A program made the translations under genes and the position numbers. Shown here in pieces: positions 27,901-36,553 of a stretch of DNA of 64,000 nucleotides. Below the pieces are notes generated by a model, which saw only the letters and a list, made by a program, of their open reading frames with translations, did no database searches and was not told the origin of the DNA. The first letter of the stretch is position 1; each line of letters starts with the position of its first letter. The DNA is from Saprospiraceae bacterium (GTDB lineage: Bacteria > Bacteroidota > Bacteroidia > Chitinophagales > Saprospiraceae): positions 2,790,001 to 2,854,000 of the forward strand of contig JADKAA010000029.1 in assembly GCA_016715465.1 (NCBI GenBank). Direction: 5' to 3'.

Positions 27901-28338
27901 CTCAACAACTACTGGACCACCAATTTCAAAGCCAACCAGGAAGGAGAGATGAACTGGAATTACCTCATTACCTCCACGCCCAACACCAGTAACACCGCCG
28001 CCACCCGCTTCGGCTGGGAAAACACCATCCCCCTCGCCGCCCGGGTCATTCCCTCCGGCACCGAGAAGAAGATGACCCCCTCCCGCTCCCTGCTAAACCT
28101 CGACGTGCCCAACCTCTTACTCGTAGATGCCAAACCCTCCCTGGACGGCAAAGGCATCGTGCTCCACCTCCGCGAAACCGAAGGCGATCACGCCATCCTC
28201 GATGTGGCCCGCCTGAAGTCGGAAACCGGCGCCACCACCATCCGCGAAGTGAGTGTCCTGGAAGAAGAGATCAAACCCCTTGACCGCCCCCTGCTGATCG
28301 AGCATTTTGAGACGAAGTTTATTTATTTGGGGTTTTAG
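24946..28338 (+). CDS. Secreted GH38 alpha-mannosidase
   Basis: 1130 residues with a signal peptide (FIALFLWLSLLPGKSQD). After a beta-sandwich of about 260 residues comes the GH38 catalytic barrel with HSHTDIGYT (His280, His282 and Asp284 as probable metal ligands) and MQNDVNGIGW, where Asp397 is the likely nucleophile. AFWWESPAGNRLLAYRSEHY follows, then the C-terminal GH38 domains (FNTLNWSRSGLISVYID, DKELGQELVD). It should cleave alpha-mannosides outside the cytoplasm. It is monocistronic, preceded by a mobile-looking repeat module and followed by a hairpin. Codon usage is visibly richer in C/G third bases than the flanking genes, and this produces very long antisense open frames that are not genes. 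Confidence 0.93.
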   Translation: MKHLFIALFLWLSLLPGKSQDNYLIGYQNEVSGTKFTYHSPLSNSYKSLLSRANKDFEPIVWHTQVVPADYRGENISFVWLYAMDVTPTPQAFDLYLNDIKLGTFHSPVTTEINSWIFKGELGTLLTFNQTMVDRHGDQMGFAVLTMPVKNIQRGEALRLKVDAVDNDSPIWYMTFKVPLKQDISVSQLGVVAKEKNDLKHTVRFNIIHLGDSVATTLTVAGQKKKTRLVPGLNEIDFTLKAVTKPTTFTAKVEIKNRPASYHPFTMAPVRQWTINLVQHSHTDIGYTRSQTEILAEHLRFIDYALDYCDQTDHYPDDAKFRWTCEASWTVREYLKARPQAQIDRLLKRIKEGRIEVTGMFFNFSEIVDETALAIQTQTLKYFKDQGIDVTTAMQNDVNGIGWCMVDLFHDTGVKYLTMGQHGHRAQIPFDKPTAFWWESPAGNRLLAYRSEHYMHGNALSLTSGNIDVFRANLSDYLKQLDQKKYPFDQTSFQFSGYVTDNSPPSTTACDIVKAWNEKYEWPKLRISLASEFMVFLEKNEANQLAVQKVAWPDWWTDGFGSAMNETKAARTTQAEMISNLGLFAMARMMGATLPAQIDADIRDCYDNLLFYDEHTLGADESITNPLSENVLVQWGQKAAYAWTAVKQSGLLREKALGYLQPFMEKAEVPTIAVFNTLNWSRSGLISVYIDHDILPLDKNFTITDDKTRPVPAHLTKSRNDGSYWSLWVPEIPPMGHTTLRIQVDRSSTRSVKAMTGPAPSLENNFYKITIDPKTGTITGIYDKELGQELVDPESEYPLGTVIYEELDNRHTMERLTNTNRDTTYVPLKKQLHYLKNAEVSKVTAEALWNSLKIHGSLDKCSDERGLDMEIRLYHHEKKIELLYRTHKLKVTTPEALYVAFPFKMTATDQLAFEVQGGTVRPGRDQLEGTASDWNTIQNFATVKNEKAQIIFTSKSTPLVQFGDINTGRFYYKHIPARPHIYSWVLNNYWTTNFKANQEGEMNWNYLITSTPNTSNTAATRFGWENTIPLAARVIPSGTEKKMTPSRSLLNLDVPNLLLVDAKPSLDGKGIVLHLRETEGDHAILDVARLKSETGATTIREVSVLEEEIKPLDRPLLIEHFETKFIYLGF

Positions 28339-28351
28339 GGGGGTGCTGTGG

Positions 28352-28369
28352 GGCTGCCATTTATGGCAG
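28352..28369 (+). terminator. Hairpin terminator after alpha-mannosidase
   Basis: GCTGCCA (28352-28358), a 4-base loop, then TGGCAGC (28363-28369) form a perfect stem 14 bases after the stop, with a T-rich stretch following at 28379. Confidence 0.55.
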
Positions 28370-28401
28370 CATCGACATTTGTTGTTTTTATGGTCTGATA
28401 T

Positions 28402-28462
28402 TTGTCAATTAACCATTAATCAGCAATCGTTAACAATTAACCATTAATCATTAACCATTATT
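28402..28462. repeat. attaaccattaat simple repeat in AT-rich gap
   Basis: Several tandem, slightly varied copies of attaaccattaatc. The same word family recurs inside hsdM (39.74-39.82 kb), at 43.07 kb and at 43.45-43.52 kb. The 28339-28730 gap otherwise contains the mannosidase terminator and low-complexity AT-rich sequence without a gene. Confidence 0.6.
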
Positions 28463-28940
28463 TTAAGGTTTATAGGAAATAATTAATTACATATTGTTGG
28501 TAAACAATGAGTTAAGCGCAAATATTTGTGATTTTTTATGGGATTTTAGGAATTTTTAATTTTTGGGGAGAAGATTGGAATGGGTAAATTTGGGGGGAAT
28601 GTGAAATAATTTGGTGAAGACAATATGTTGAAATTTTCATAAAATGAAAAGCTGATGGTTAAAATAGGCTAAATTTAATGGCGTATCAAAACTCGTTAGT
28701 TCCAATTATACAAAAAATAAAATATTATAAATGGAAATAGGATTAGAAATTTGGATATCACTTGCAGCATTATTGTTTTCACTATACACTACATGGCAGT
28801 TTAATTTTAGGGTTGGTAATTTAAAGATGACACGCCCAAGTATATTTTGCTTTGCCGGTGAAAACGGACGCGACGAACCAAAAATATTTCTTAGGACTTT
28901 ACTTTATAGTACTTCTGAACGTGGATTTCATATACAAAAT

Positions 28941-30278
28941 CACAAGTGTCCAAAACGTTTTAAAAGAACAAATAGATGCCCATGTTTACTGGTGTAAACA
29001 TGTTCAAAATTATCAATTTTATAATTAATCCTAGATACCAGAAAACAGGTGTATTTCATCAGGAGGTTTTTTGGGGTCGATTAATGGATGATTTAGCCAT
29101 TCCCAGAGATCAATTTTAACAAAAAGATTGATCCTAATAAAAGTAATCAAGTTAGATAAATGCCATTTGAATTTTGCCTTCGTCTTTAACAGTTTTAATA
29201 ATAATATTGCGATCATTGAGCACCACATTTGGATGCGAACTGCATTCTCAGATGTTCCAATAAACGATTTCACTCTAAATAGTTGTTTTAAATGCTTAAA
29301 AAAGTTTCAACAGCCCATCTTGATCTATAAAGTTCAGAAACGGTTTGTGCTGTCCAAGACATTTGATTTGTTAGAAGTACAATATCTTGGTCATTCCTTT
29401 CATCATAAACACTTACAACCCTCAGATTTTTTGGGTACTTCTTTGAAGTGTAAAAGCCTGTAAGCTTGACTTCTTCATCGGATAGAACAAAGCAGTTACC
29501 TCTTTTGATTGCAAATGACTTAACGATCTCAATATGAGCGTTAGATTTTAAACGAGTCACAAAGAAGACCCCTGTGCTGTCCAATTCGTTTAACCAATCA
29601 AAGTCAACATATGCCCTATCGGCCACAACTACCGATCCCTTGGGAAATACTAGCTCTTTTGCAACCTTTACATCGTGCTTTTTCCCCTCACTAATACATG
29701 CATAGCTTGGTAAGCCTGAGTCATAGTCTAAAACAGCATGGAGCTTAATCGCCCCTTTACTTGTTCTGAACTTCGCCCAATCAAATAAGGAAAGGCTAAG
29801 CGGAATAATGGTTGAATCCATAATGAAAATCTGATTCTTGATTTTTTTGGCATACATCCTTGTACTGGTTAAGGACGAATTACTATTCTCCAATAATTTA
29901 AAGTACAAGTCTTCAAACACTTTCGAATCTCTGTTCTTATTTAAATAACTGATGGATGATTTTGAGGGAGCTCTTTTGATGCCTAAATGATTAAGATTGC
30001 CTGTAGCGCTCAAAATACCAGTTGCAACATCACGAATAGACTCTGATCCTGATAATTGCATGAAAATCATACTTACTAAATGAGTCCAGGTGTTTATTCC
30101 CTTAGAATGTTTATCAGATTCATGATTTTTAACGGTTTTTTCAAAGATATTTCGATTTACCAATGCCAAAATTTGACTCAAGAGGCTTATATTTGTATGG
30201 GACATGTTTATTGTTTTTTTGAACCCTAAATATAGGGAAAACTAACATGTCCCGTTTTCTTTATTTTGGACACTTGTG
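28941..30278 (-). mobile_element. IS4-type insertion sequence (1338 bp) with 9-bp target duplication
   Basis: The left end starts CACAAGTGTCCAAAA and the right end is its inverted complement (ending ttttggacacttgtg). Both ends are flanked by the direct repeat ATACAAAAT (28932-28940 and 30279-30287). The element contains one transposase gene on the minus strand. Confidence 0.92.
29031..30205 (-). pseudogene. IS4-family DDE transposase, frameshifted near 29300
   Basis: Residues 1-305 (30205 down to 29288) contain the IS4-type N-terminus (THLVSMIFMQLSGSESIRDV), the first catalytic Asp in IFIMDSTIIPL, the second in VVVADRAYVDF, and the start of the YREK-like region (LYRSRWAVETF). The frame then hits a stop, while the -1 frame continues FFKHLKQLFRVKSFIGTSEN and runs to 29031, giving the expected C-terminus (MWCSMIAILLLKLLK). 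The break lies on the slippery heptamer TTTTTTA (29303-29297 on the minus strand). It is therefore either inactivated by a 1-base loss or expressed by programmed -1 frameshifting. It is shown as one broken unit of about 390 residues. Confidence 0.82.
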
Positions 30279-30808
30279 ATACAAAATATGTTCATAAAAT
30301 TAATAAATAATACTCAAATCCAAGACTTTAATATCTGGGCTTTTAATCCTGATTCAGAATTAGTCAGAGGAAGTGGTATTTATGTAAGTAAAACAGGATT
30401 ATCTGCCTATCATCATTTTCTTACAACTTATGATGGAGTGAAATTCTCTTTTAAATCTGGAAAGAATCATTTGCAAATATTTGCAGAGATCGCAGGTAAT
30501 AAGAAAATTAAATTGATTTATGAAGAAACCATTGAACTCGATCAGAATCAAGTGGATTTAATAAACAGCCCAAATAAATTATGTCTAGACTGGATTCCTT
30601 CAGAAGGAAAGTATAAGCCTAATAAAACATTGTAAATAATATTATTCACTGTTACTAACATTGTACTTGCTATCATGCAACCAATCAACAGAAATTTTTA
30701 CTTTTGGATTTAGAACAAGCGGCGGCACGTCGCAAATACCTGAACGGCAGTGGCAACCCTATAACGACAGTGCAAACATTAACGGTCAAACATAAAATCA
30801 ACTAAAAA

Positions 30809-32590
30809 ATGGCAAAAGCAAAAGCAGCAGAAGTAGCAGCAGTATCTCTCATTTCAGACGACCCTGCAATTCAAAAACCACGACTGATAAAACTGATTGT
30901 AAAAAACTTTCGTTGTATCGGGACAACTCCAGTTTCAATTGACCTAAACGACATTGTCGTTCTTGTTGGTGCAAACAATGTTGGCAAGAGTTCCATTCTT
31001 AAAGCGTATGAACTTGCAATGTGGCAAGGTTCAAACAAAGGCAAACTAAAAATTGAAGATTTCCCAAACAATAAAATTGACCCCGACAATTTACCCGAGA
31101 TAGAATTACACACAATCGTTTATGACAATAGCCCGGGTGAAAGGTGGATTACAGTTTTACCAAACGGTGAACGACTTGTAAAAGAAAGATGGATTTGGGC
31201 AAATGAGGGCGACCCAAAAAGAGAGGGTTGGGATGCAGAAGCAAACACTTGGAGTGAACAAGTTCCTTGGGGTGCTCCTAATGTTGCTAATTCAAGACGA
31301 CCAGAGCCACACAGAGTTGATGCCTTTGACCCACCAGAAGAACAAGCGACAGCAATCAAAGACCTCTTAATGAAAGCGGTTAATGACAGAGTAAAAAACT
31401 TAAAAGGTGCAAACCAAGAAGAAGATGAAAATGAGTATCATCAATTATTAGACAAAGTAAAGGAACTGCAAAAGAAAATTGTTGCTGACTCGCAAGAGCA
31501 AATTGATGCAGTAAATGTTGAGCTTTCGCAACAGTTTGAAAAGGTTTTTCCAAACTACAAAATAGATTTTGATGCAAAGCCCGAGGATAATCTTGATAAG
31601 ACAATAAATCTTTTCAAAGCTGACCCACAACTTTTGATGGGACCAGTTGACGGATATTTAAGCACAGTAGAAAGACAAGGAAGCGGTGCAAGACGAACCT
31701 TGCTTTGGACTGCCTTAAAATTTATTTCAGAAAACAATCAAAAGGGAAGAGATGAAGCGACTGTTAGACCTCACTTGCTTCTAATTGACGAACCTGAAAT
31801 TTGTTTACATCCAAATGCAATACGAGACGCTTGCAGCGTCTTGTACGATTTGCCAAATTCAGGTAATTGGCAAGTAATGGTTACCACACATTCACCAATC
31901 TTCATTGATTTTTCAAGGGATAATACAACTATTGTAAAAGTTGAAAAAAACGCTGATGGTGCAATTCAAGGCACAACAGTTTTCCGTCCCGAAACTGCAC
32001 AACTTAGCGATGATGATAAGAGAAACTTAAAACTCCTTAATATATGCGACCCTTACGTTGCAGAATTTTTCTTTGGTGGTAAGGTGATTGTTGTCGAAGG
32101 CGACACAGAATACACAGCATTCAATTACATTAAAGCAAGTAACCCTGAAGCATACAAAGACATTCACATTATTCGTGCAAGAGGTAAAGCAACCATAGTT
32201 TCTTTAGTCAAAATACTTAATCACTTTGGTTCAAGTTATTCTGTTCTTCACGACAGCGACACTCCATTAACTGCAAACGGTGCAATGGCAAATCCTGCTT
32301 GGGGCAACAATCCAAACATACTTGCTGCTATTGCTGCTAAACCAGCAGGGACACAAACACGACTTTTGGCATCACTTCCAAACTTTGAGCAAGCATATTT
32401 TGGTGAAGTAATCGCAACCGAGAAACCTTACAATGCATTAAGGACAATTGCAGAGCAGCCAGCAAAATTTGCAATAGTTGAAACATTAATTCAAGCACTT
32501 ATCAATCACAATGCAGCAATTCCAGACAATTGTGCTGAATGGACAACTATTGAAGACTTGCGAGAAAAATTGGAAGCTGTTGCCGTATGA
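30809..32590 (+). CDS. OLD-family ATP-dependent endonuclease (AAA ATPase plus TOPRIM)
   Basis: 593 residues. N-terminal ABC-type ATPase: Walker A GANNVGKSS (about 54-62), a long helical insert (about 190-260), signature and Walker B LLLIDEPEICLHP (about 322-334), and H-loop VTTHSPIFIDF. C-terminal TOPRIM: VIVVEGDTEYTAFNYI (about 426), RGKATI and the DxD-like VLHDSDTPL (about 480). OLD nucleases cut DNA in an ATP-regulated way; in the Gabija defence system they pair with a UvrD-like helicase. No helicase gene follows here, so it looks like a stand-alone class 1 OLD or an incomplete system. It is single in its transcription unit, flanked by structured intergenic sequence on the right. Confidence 0.85.
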   Translation: MAKAKAAEVAAVSLISDDPAIQKPRLIKLIVKNFRCIGTTPVSIDLNDIVVLVGANNVGKSSILKAYELAMWQGSNKGKLKIEDFPNNKIDPDNLPEIELHTIVYDNSPGERWITVLPNGERLVKERWIWANEGDPKREGWDAEANTWSEQVPWGAPNVANSRRPEPHRVDAFDPPEEQATAIKDLLMKAVNDRVKNLKGANQEEDENEYHQLLDKVKELQKKIVADSQEQIDAVNVELSQQFEKVFPNYKIDFDAKPEDNLDKTINLFKADPQLLMGPVDGYLSTVERQGSGARRTLLWTALKFISENNQKGRDEATVRPHLLLIDEPEICLHPNAIRDACSVLYDLPNSGNWQVMVTTHSPIFIDFSRDNTTIVKVEKNADGAIQGTTVFRPETAQLSDDDKRNLKLLNICDPYVAEFFFGGKVIVVEGDTEYTAFNYIKASNPEAYKDIHIIRARGKATIVSLVKILNHFGSSYSVLHDSDTPLTANGAMANPAWGNNPNILAAIAAKPAGTQTRLLASLPNFEQAYFGEVIATEKPYNALRTIAEQPAKFAIVETLIQALINHNAAIPDNCAEWTTIEDLREKLEAVAV

Positions 32591-32628
32591 CAATTAAATT
32601 AACTGAACAATGGACAGACAGAAGGGCA

Positions 32629-32690
32629 GCCGATAACAACTAAGTTTTCGTTGTGTGCGAAGCACAAGCAATGAAAACCCTGTTGAACGG
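32629..32690. repeat. attC-like inverted repeat after OLD gene
   Basis: gccgataacaac (32629-32640) and tgttgaacgg (32681-32690) enclose a stem. In the stem, GTTTTCGTTG-TGTGC pairs with GCACA-ag-CAATGAAAAC around a GAA loop, and two unpaired bases stick out of one arm. Outer AAC/GTT boxes plus an inner hairpin with extrahelical bases are the hallmarks of integron attC sites. No integrase of the IntI type is in the window, so the assignment is inference. Confidence 0.4.
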
Positions 32691-32796
32691 AATCTTCGGT
32701 AGCGGGGCCAGATTTGAAAAGCAGAATTTGGATTTACTCCAGGACGACACAATTATGGAGATATGGTCGGATTTATTAGCTTCAGCTGAAGCTTAG
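32671..32796 (+). CDS. Short open frame (41 residues) of unknown status
   Basis: ATG at 32671 opens a 41-codon frame whose later part looks coding: NGIFGSGARFEKQNLDLLQD and MEIWSDLLASAEA. Its last codons contain a perfect 16-bp palindrome AGCTTCAGCTGAAGCT (32778-32793). There is no ribosome-binding site of note. It may be the tail of a lost gene. Otherwise the 32591-32904 gap holds the attC-like repeat and then AT-rich sequence. Confidence 0.25.
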   Translation: MKTLLNGIFGSGARFEKQNLDLLQDDTIMEIWSDLLASAEA

Positions 32797-32904
32797 CAGT
32801 AAATATTAAAAGTTAAATTGTAGATTTTTTTTGAGATTTCACCTCTTATGTTATCATTTCGACAAATTTTACTAATTTTTGAGCATAAGCTCCCTTACCC
32901 AAAA

Positions 32905-34033
32905 TCATATGGTTTTTAGGGAGGTATGTTTTTCATGAGCTGCCTTACAGAATTCATTTGGGGGACCGCGCCTGCCAAAGGTAAATAGTGTTATCATCTG
33001 GCCCGTTTTGCAACATGGACATGTCTTAAATTGAGATCGGCTGTTTAAAGCGACCAGATTTGGCTGAATATAACCAGTAAGTTTTGATTTTAAATTGGAA
33101 AGCTTTTTTCGCTTCCAGGTAGAACTTAGGATGCCAAAGTGCCTTATTCTCACAAATCGCTTGGGCAAAATATGCAAGGCAAAACGACGTATGAACTCTC
33201 CATGGCTGAGTATCATCGTTTTCTTTTGACCCTCTGCCCGATAGTCTTTGTATGATATGGTAATTGTGAGGTCATCCATGGATATGATCCGGTGGTTCGA
33301 GATTGCTATCTTATTGGTGTATCTGCCAAGATATTCGACCACAGATGCTGGTGTTCCAAATGGCCTTTTGGCATATACGACCCACTCTTTTTTTGAATAG
33401 TGAGTCATATATCGTATGAGGTAGTTCAAGGACGGAAGCTCTCAAAAGTGCAACATACTTGGCCCGGTACACACGACTCATTGCCTTGACGGGAAAAAGA
33501 AATTTGCCTTGGTTTTTGGATAACTTCCAGACATCATTTGGAGCAACAAAGCCACCAGGTATAATACAGTGTATATGTGGGTGTAAACTTAGGTTTTGTC
33601 CCCACGTATGTAAAATCGAGATCATTCCAGGCTTGTTATTCTTGCCAGTGAATGCTTCTATGGTTTGCCAGGCAGATTTGAATAGAGCATCATAGACAAT
33701 CTTCGGTTGATGCAAAGCAAGAGTATTTAACTCATCCGGCAAGGTGAAGACTACGTGAAAATAAGGCACTGGGAGAAGTTCCGATGTTCTGGCTTCGACC
33801 CACTGTACTTTTTTATGACCCTGACACTTTGGACAATGACGATTACGGCAGCTATTGTAACTGATTTTCACATGACCACAACCATCACATTCATCGACAT
33901 GTCCCCCGAGCGCCATTGTACGACAATCTTTGATTGCCCGAAGTGTTCGTACTTGCCAACTGTTAAAACCCAATGTTTCTATACTGCGCCAAGACCGCTC
34001 AAGTAAATGAGCTATTTCGTATTTGGCCTGCAT
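32905..34033 (-). pseudogene. IS91-family (Y2/HUH) transposase, frameshifted
   Basis: Read from 34033 downwards, the N-terminus has the zinc-binding region of IS91 transposases (CDGCGHVKISYNSCRNRHCP) and the HUH motif (LSLHPHIHCIIPGG). At 33388-33394 a run of seven T (A7 in the gene) breaks the frame: the upstream frame ends ...DSLFKKRVGRICQ while the correct continuation KKEWVVYAKRPFGTPASVVE lies in the other frame. That frame runs to 32905 with the tyrosine region VVEYLGRYTNKIAISNHRI and a second Cys pair (CPCCKTG). One A fewer would restore a full transposase of about 375 residues. Rolling-circle transposition would be its role if expressed. Confidence 0.85.
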
Positions 34034-34882
34034 GATGCAAATAGGGTGTCAAGTGGACTAAAGGGCTTGCAGCGACCACTCTGTGCAATATGGAGATACA
34101 CTAAAGTGGTCTCAATGCTTTCATGACCTAATAATTCCTTAAGGGTCATGATATCCATACCGTCTTCGAGAAGGTGTGTAGCAAAGGAATGTCTTAGAGT
34201 ATGAACGTTGACATTCTTGATAACACCTGCTTTTTTTGACGCTGCTTTGACAGCCCACTGTACACCTTTTTGTGAGTAACGACTATCAAAGTCTCCTCCT
34301 TTTCGATTCTCCTGAGGTTGGCCGTTAAACAGCCAATCGTCGGGACTTTCTGCCTCGATATATTGGCGAAGTCCCCGGATTAGATGATCACTCAAAGGAA
34401 CATAGCGGTCTTTTTTTCCCCTTACCCTGGCCTACATGTAGAACTTTCCGGTCAAAATCAAGATCTTGTAAACGTACACTGCGTGCCTCCAGGCAGCGCA
34501 ACCCACAACCGTAGAGAAGTCCAATGAGAATTTTATGTTTAAGTAAATCGGGAGCATGCAGCAGACGCCACATTTCATCTTTAGAAAGAACAACAGGCAG
34601 TTTATTGGGACCTTTAATACTTGGAAGACCTAGATCATGAGGTTTGATACCTTCTGTTTTACAGAGCATTCTGAGGCCGAACACAGTATGTTTAAAATAC
34701 GAATCCGAAGGTGTATTGTGTTCTTGTTTTAGAAAATGCAGGTAGTCGGCGACTTGATCTTCATCCAGTTCAGTCGGCAAGCAGTTAAAATGCAAGGCCA
34801 TTTTTGCAAGATGACGGGAATAATTACTGAAGGTCGATTTGCTCCTGCCAAGTACTGAAAGTTTTTTCTCAAACTTTTCCAA
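34012..34882 (-). pseudogene. Tyrosine recombinase of the IS91-type element, frameshifted
   Basis: From 34882: an N-terminal core-binding domain (STFSNYSRHLAKMALHFNCL), then the catalytic domain start with the first Arg (LLYGCGLRCLEARSVRLQDL, in place of the usual G-LR-sE) up to GQGKGKK. The frame breaks on seven T at 34411-34417 and resumes as SDHLIRGLRQYIEAESPDD, reaching HTLRHSFATHLLEDG (His-x-x-Arg), LLGHESIETTLVY and the nucleophile Tyr near the end. Such recombinases accompany a subgroup of IS91 elements immediately upstream of the transposase, as here (22-nt overlap). Restoration needs one A fewer, the same change as in the transposase. Confidence 0.85.
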
Positions 34883-35050
34883 TTGCGCAGCAAATCCGCT
34901 AACTTTACATTTAGCTTGGCTAACAAGGGTGTGCTGACCTAAAAGGTCGGGATGTTTTTTTTTGTTGACATAATAAAATATTTAATTTGATTAAAAATTG
35001 ATCAAGTGCAAATACTTTACCAAAAGCTACCGGAGGTTTAGTTCAACAAG

Positions 35051-35158
35051 GGGTTTGCGATGGCGGGGGTTCCGCACTTTGCAGACAATTTAGTGCAAGG
35101 TGGAAATTCAGTTCTCCGAACAAAGTTTAGTGTTAAAATTCCACGCCATCGCAAACCC
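35051..35158. repeat. Large inverted repeat (perfect 15-bp arms) before DUF2130 gene
   Basis: GGGTTTGCGATGGCG (35051-35065) is exactly complementary to CGCCATCGCAAACCC (35144-35158). The 78-base interior carries actttgcagacaattt and agtgttaaaattccacgcc, shared with the region near 8.4 kb. gttcaacaa on the left and ccgaacc on the right could be outer recombination boxes. No gene occupies 34883-35211. Confidence 0.75.
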
Positions 35159-35211
35159 CCGAACCTTTAGCACTCATTTTAAAACGACAAGACACAATTA
35201 AAATATAAGAA

Positions 35212-36483
35212 ATGAACGAAATAATTTGCCCCCATTGCAAGAAAGCATTTAAAGTAGACGAAGCTGGTTTTGCTGACATTCTTAAACAAGTTCGTGACCA
35301 CCAGTTTGAAGAAGAAATCCTCAATCGACTTGCATTAGCAGAAAAAGACAAGGAAAGTGCAGTAAAACTAGCAGAAGCAAATATCAAAAATGCTATGCAA
35401 GCACAATTGGCACAAAAAGATCAGGAATTAGCAGTCCTCAAATCCAATAAGGAAATTGAGTTGTCGCAGAAATTATCTCAAAAGGATAATGAACTGTTGC
35501 AACTTAAAGCCAAAATTGACAATGCAGAAGTTGAGAAAAAATTAGCTGTAAATGAAGCTACAAAAATAATTGAAAAGGAACGAGACGAGTTGGCAAATTC
35601 TGTAAAAATGAAAGAAACAGAAAAGGAACTACTTAAAAAATCTTTAACCGAACAATATCTGTCAGAATTGAAAGAGAAGGATGCAATTATCAAGCATAAA
35701 GACGAAGAAATTGCACTTAGAAAGGATATGAAGTTAAAACTATCTACAAAAATGATAGGTGAAACGCTTGAACAACATTGTGAAACAGAATTCAATAAAC
35801 TTCGTGCGACTGCTTTTCAAAAAGCTTATTTTGAAAAAGACAACGATTCAAAGACAGGAAGTAAAGGTGATTTTATATATAGAGAAAATGACAACGCAGG
35901 AAATGAAATTATTTCAATAATGTTTGAAATGAAAAACGAAGGGGACGAAACATCAACAAAGAAAAAGAACGAAGATTTTTTAAAAGAACTTGACAGAGAT
36001 AGAATCGAAAAAAAATGTGAATATGCAGTTCTTGTTTCTCTTCTAGAAGCTGACAGTGAGTATTATAATTCTGGAATTGTTGACATTTCGCATAAATATT
36101 CTAAAATGTATGTTGTTCGACCTCAATTTTTTATTCCAATTATTACACTACTCCGTAATGCAGCTATGAACTCGCTACAATATAAAGCGGAACTTGCATT
36201 AGTGAGAAATCAGAATGTGGACATCACCAATTTTGAGGAGAAAATAAACACATTCAAAGAAGGGTTTGCAAGAAATTACGAATTGGCCAGTCGAAAATTT
36301 CAAACTGCCATTGAAGAAATAGATAAAACTATTGACCATTTGCAAAAAACAAAAGATGCATTATTATCCTCTGACAATAATCTTCGCCTTGCAAATCAAA
36401 AAGCCGAAGATTTAACCATTAAGAAATTGACCCACGGAAACCCGACAATGAAAGCGAAATTTGACGAACTGAATAATCAATAA
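35212..36483 (+). CDS. DUF2130 protein with zinc-finger start, coiled coil and nuclease-like domain
   Basis: 423 residues. The N-terminus IICPHCKKAFKVDEAGF is a short CxxC element. A long charged coiled coil (about 45-180) follows, then the DUF2130 domain: EQHCETEFNKLRATAFQKAY, GSKGDFIYRE and IMFEMKNEGDE. The D (about 220) followed 20 residues later by E-x-K (about 239-241) in strand-like context fits a PD-(D/E)xK nuclease core; this is my reading, not an established activity. The gene is solitary, bounded left by a large inverted repeat and right by an IS1634-type element. Its company of defence genes makes a DNA-directed role plausible. Confidence 0.75.
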   Translation: MNEIICPHCKKAFKVDEAGFADILKQVRDHQFEEEILNRLALAEKDKESAVKLAEANIKNAMQAQLAQKDQELAVLKSNKEIELSQKLSQKDNELLQLKAKIDNAEVEKKLAVNEATKIIEKERDELANSVKMKETEKELLKKSLTEQYLSELKEKDAIIKHKDEEIALRKDMKLKLSTKMIGETLEQHCETEFNKLRATAFQKAYFEKDNDSKTGSKGDFIYRENDNAGNEIISIMFEMKNEGDETSTKKKNEDFLKELDRDRIEKKCEYAVLVSLLEADSEYYNSGIVDISHKYSKMYVVRPQFFIPIITLLRNAAMNSLQYKAELALVRNQNVDITNFEEKINTFKEGFARNYELASRKFQTAIEEIDKTIDHLQKTKDALLSSDNNLRLANQKAEDLTIKKLTHGNPTMKAKFDELNNQ

Positions 36484-36553
36484 ATTGGACAGAAAAATGA
36501 GGGCTAGCACGGGTTTTGTGTCAGACGTTTTGCCGCACAAACTTAAAACTTCT

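Larger units (their letters stand above)
28731..30635 (+). pseudogene. Small membrane-anchored hypothetical gene split by an IS element
   Basis: The first 70 codons (28731-28940) encode an N-terminal membrane helix (IWISLAALLFSLYTTWQFNF) and end ...ERGFHIQN at the IS boundary. The frame resumes exactly after the IS at 30279 with IQN repeated through the 9-bp target duplication and continues MFIKLINNTQIQDFNIWAF to a stop at 30635. Removing the IS and one duplication gives a continuous protein of about 186 residues. The protein is not recognised. The precise restoration shows the insertion is recent. Confidence 0.8.
32905..34882 (-). mobile_element. IS91-type element with tyrosine recombinase (ends not resolved)
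   Basis: Recombinase and HUH transposase genes run in the same direction and overlap, the known layout of IS91 elements with an integrase. IS91 elements lack inverted repeats and target duplications, so the termini cannot be fixed by eye. A small hairpin (acctaaaaggt near 34938) upstream and the AT-rich stretch around 32820-32900 downstream are candidate end regions. Confidence 0.7.

Noticed and set aside
30809..32800. A Gabija (GajA-GajB) defence system
   Set aside because: The OLD-type nuclease is present, but no UvrD/PcrA-like helicase gene follows; the next genes belong to a reversed IS91-type element.
34388..34430. Programmed -1 frameshifting in the recombinase gene
   Set aside because: At the A7 run a -1 shift leads into the wrong frame; only +1 (or loss of one A, or -2) reaches the downstream catalytic domain.
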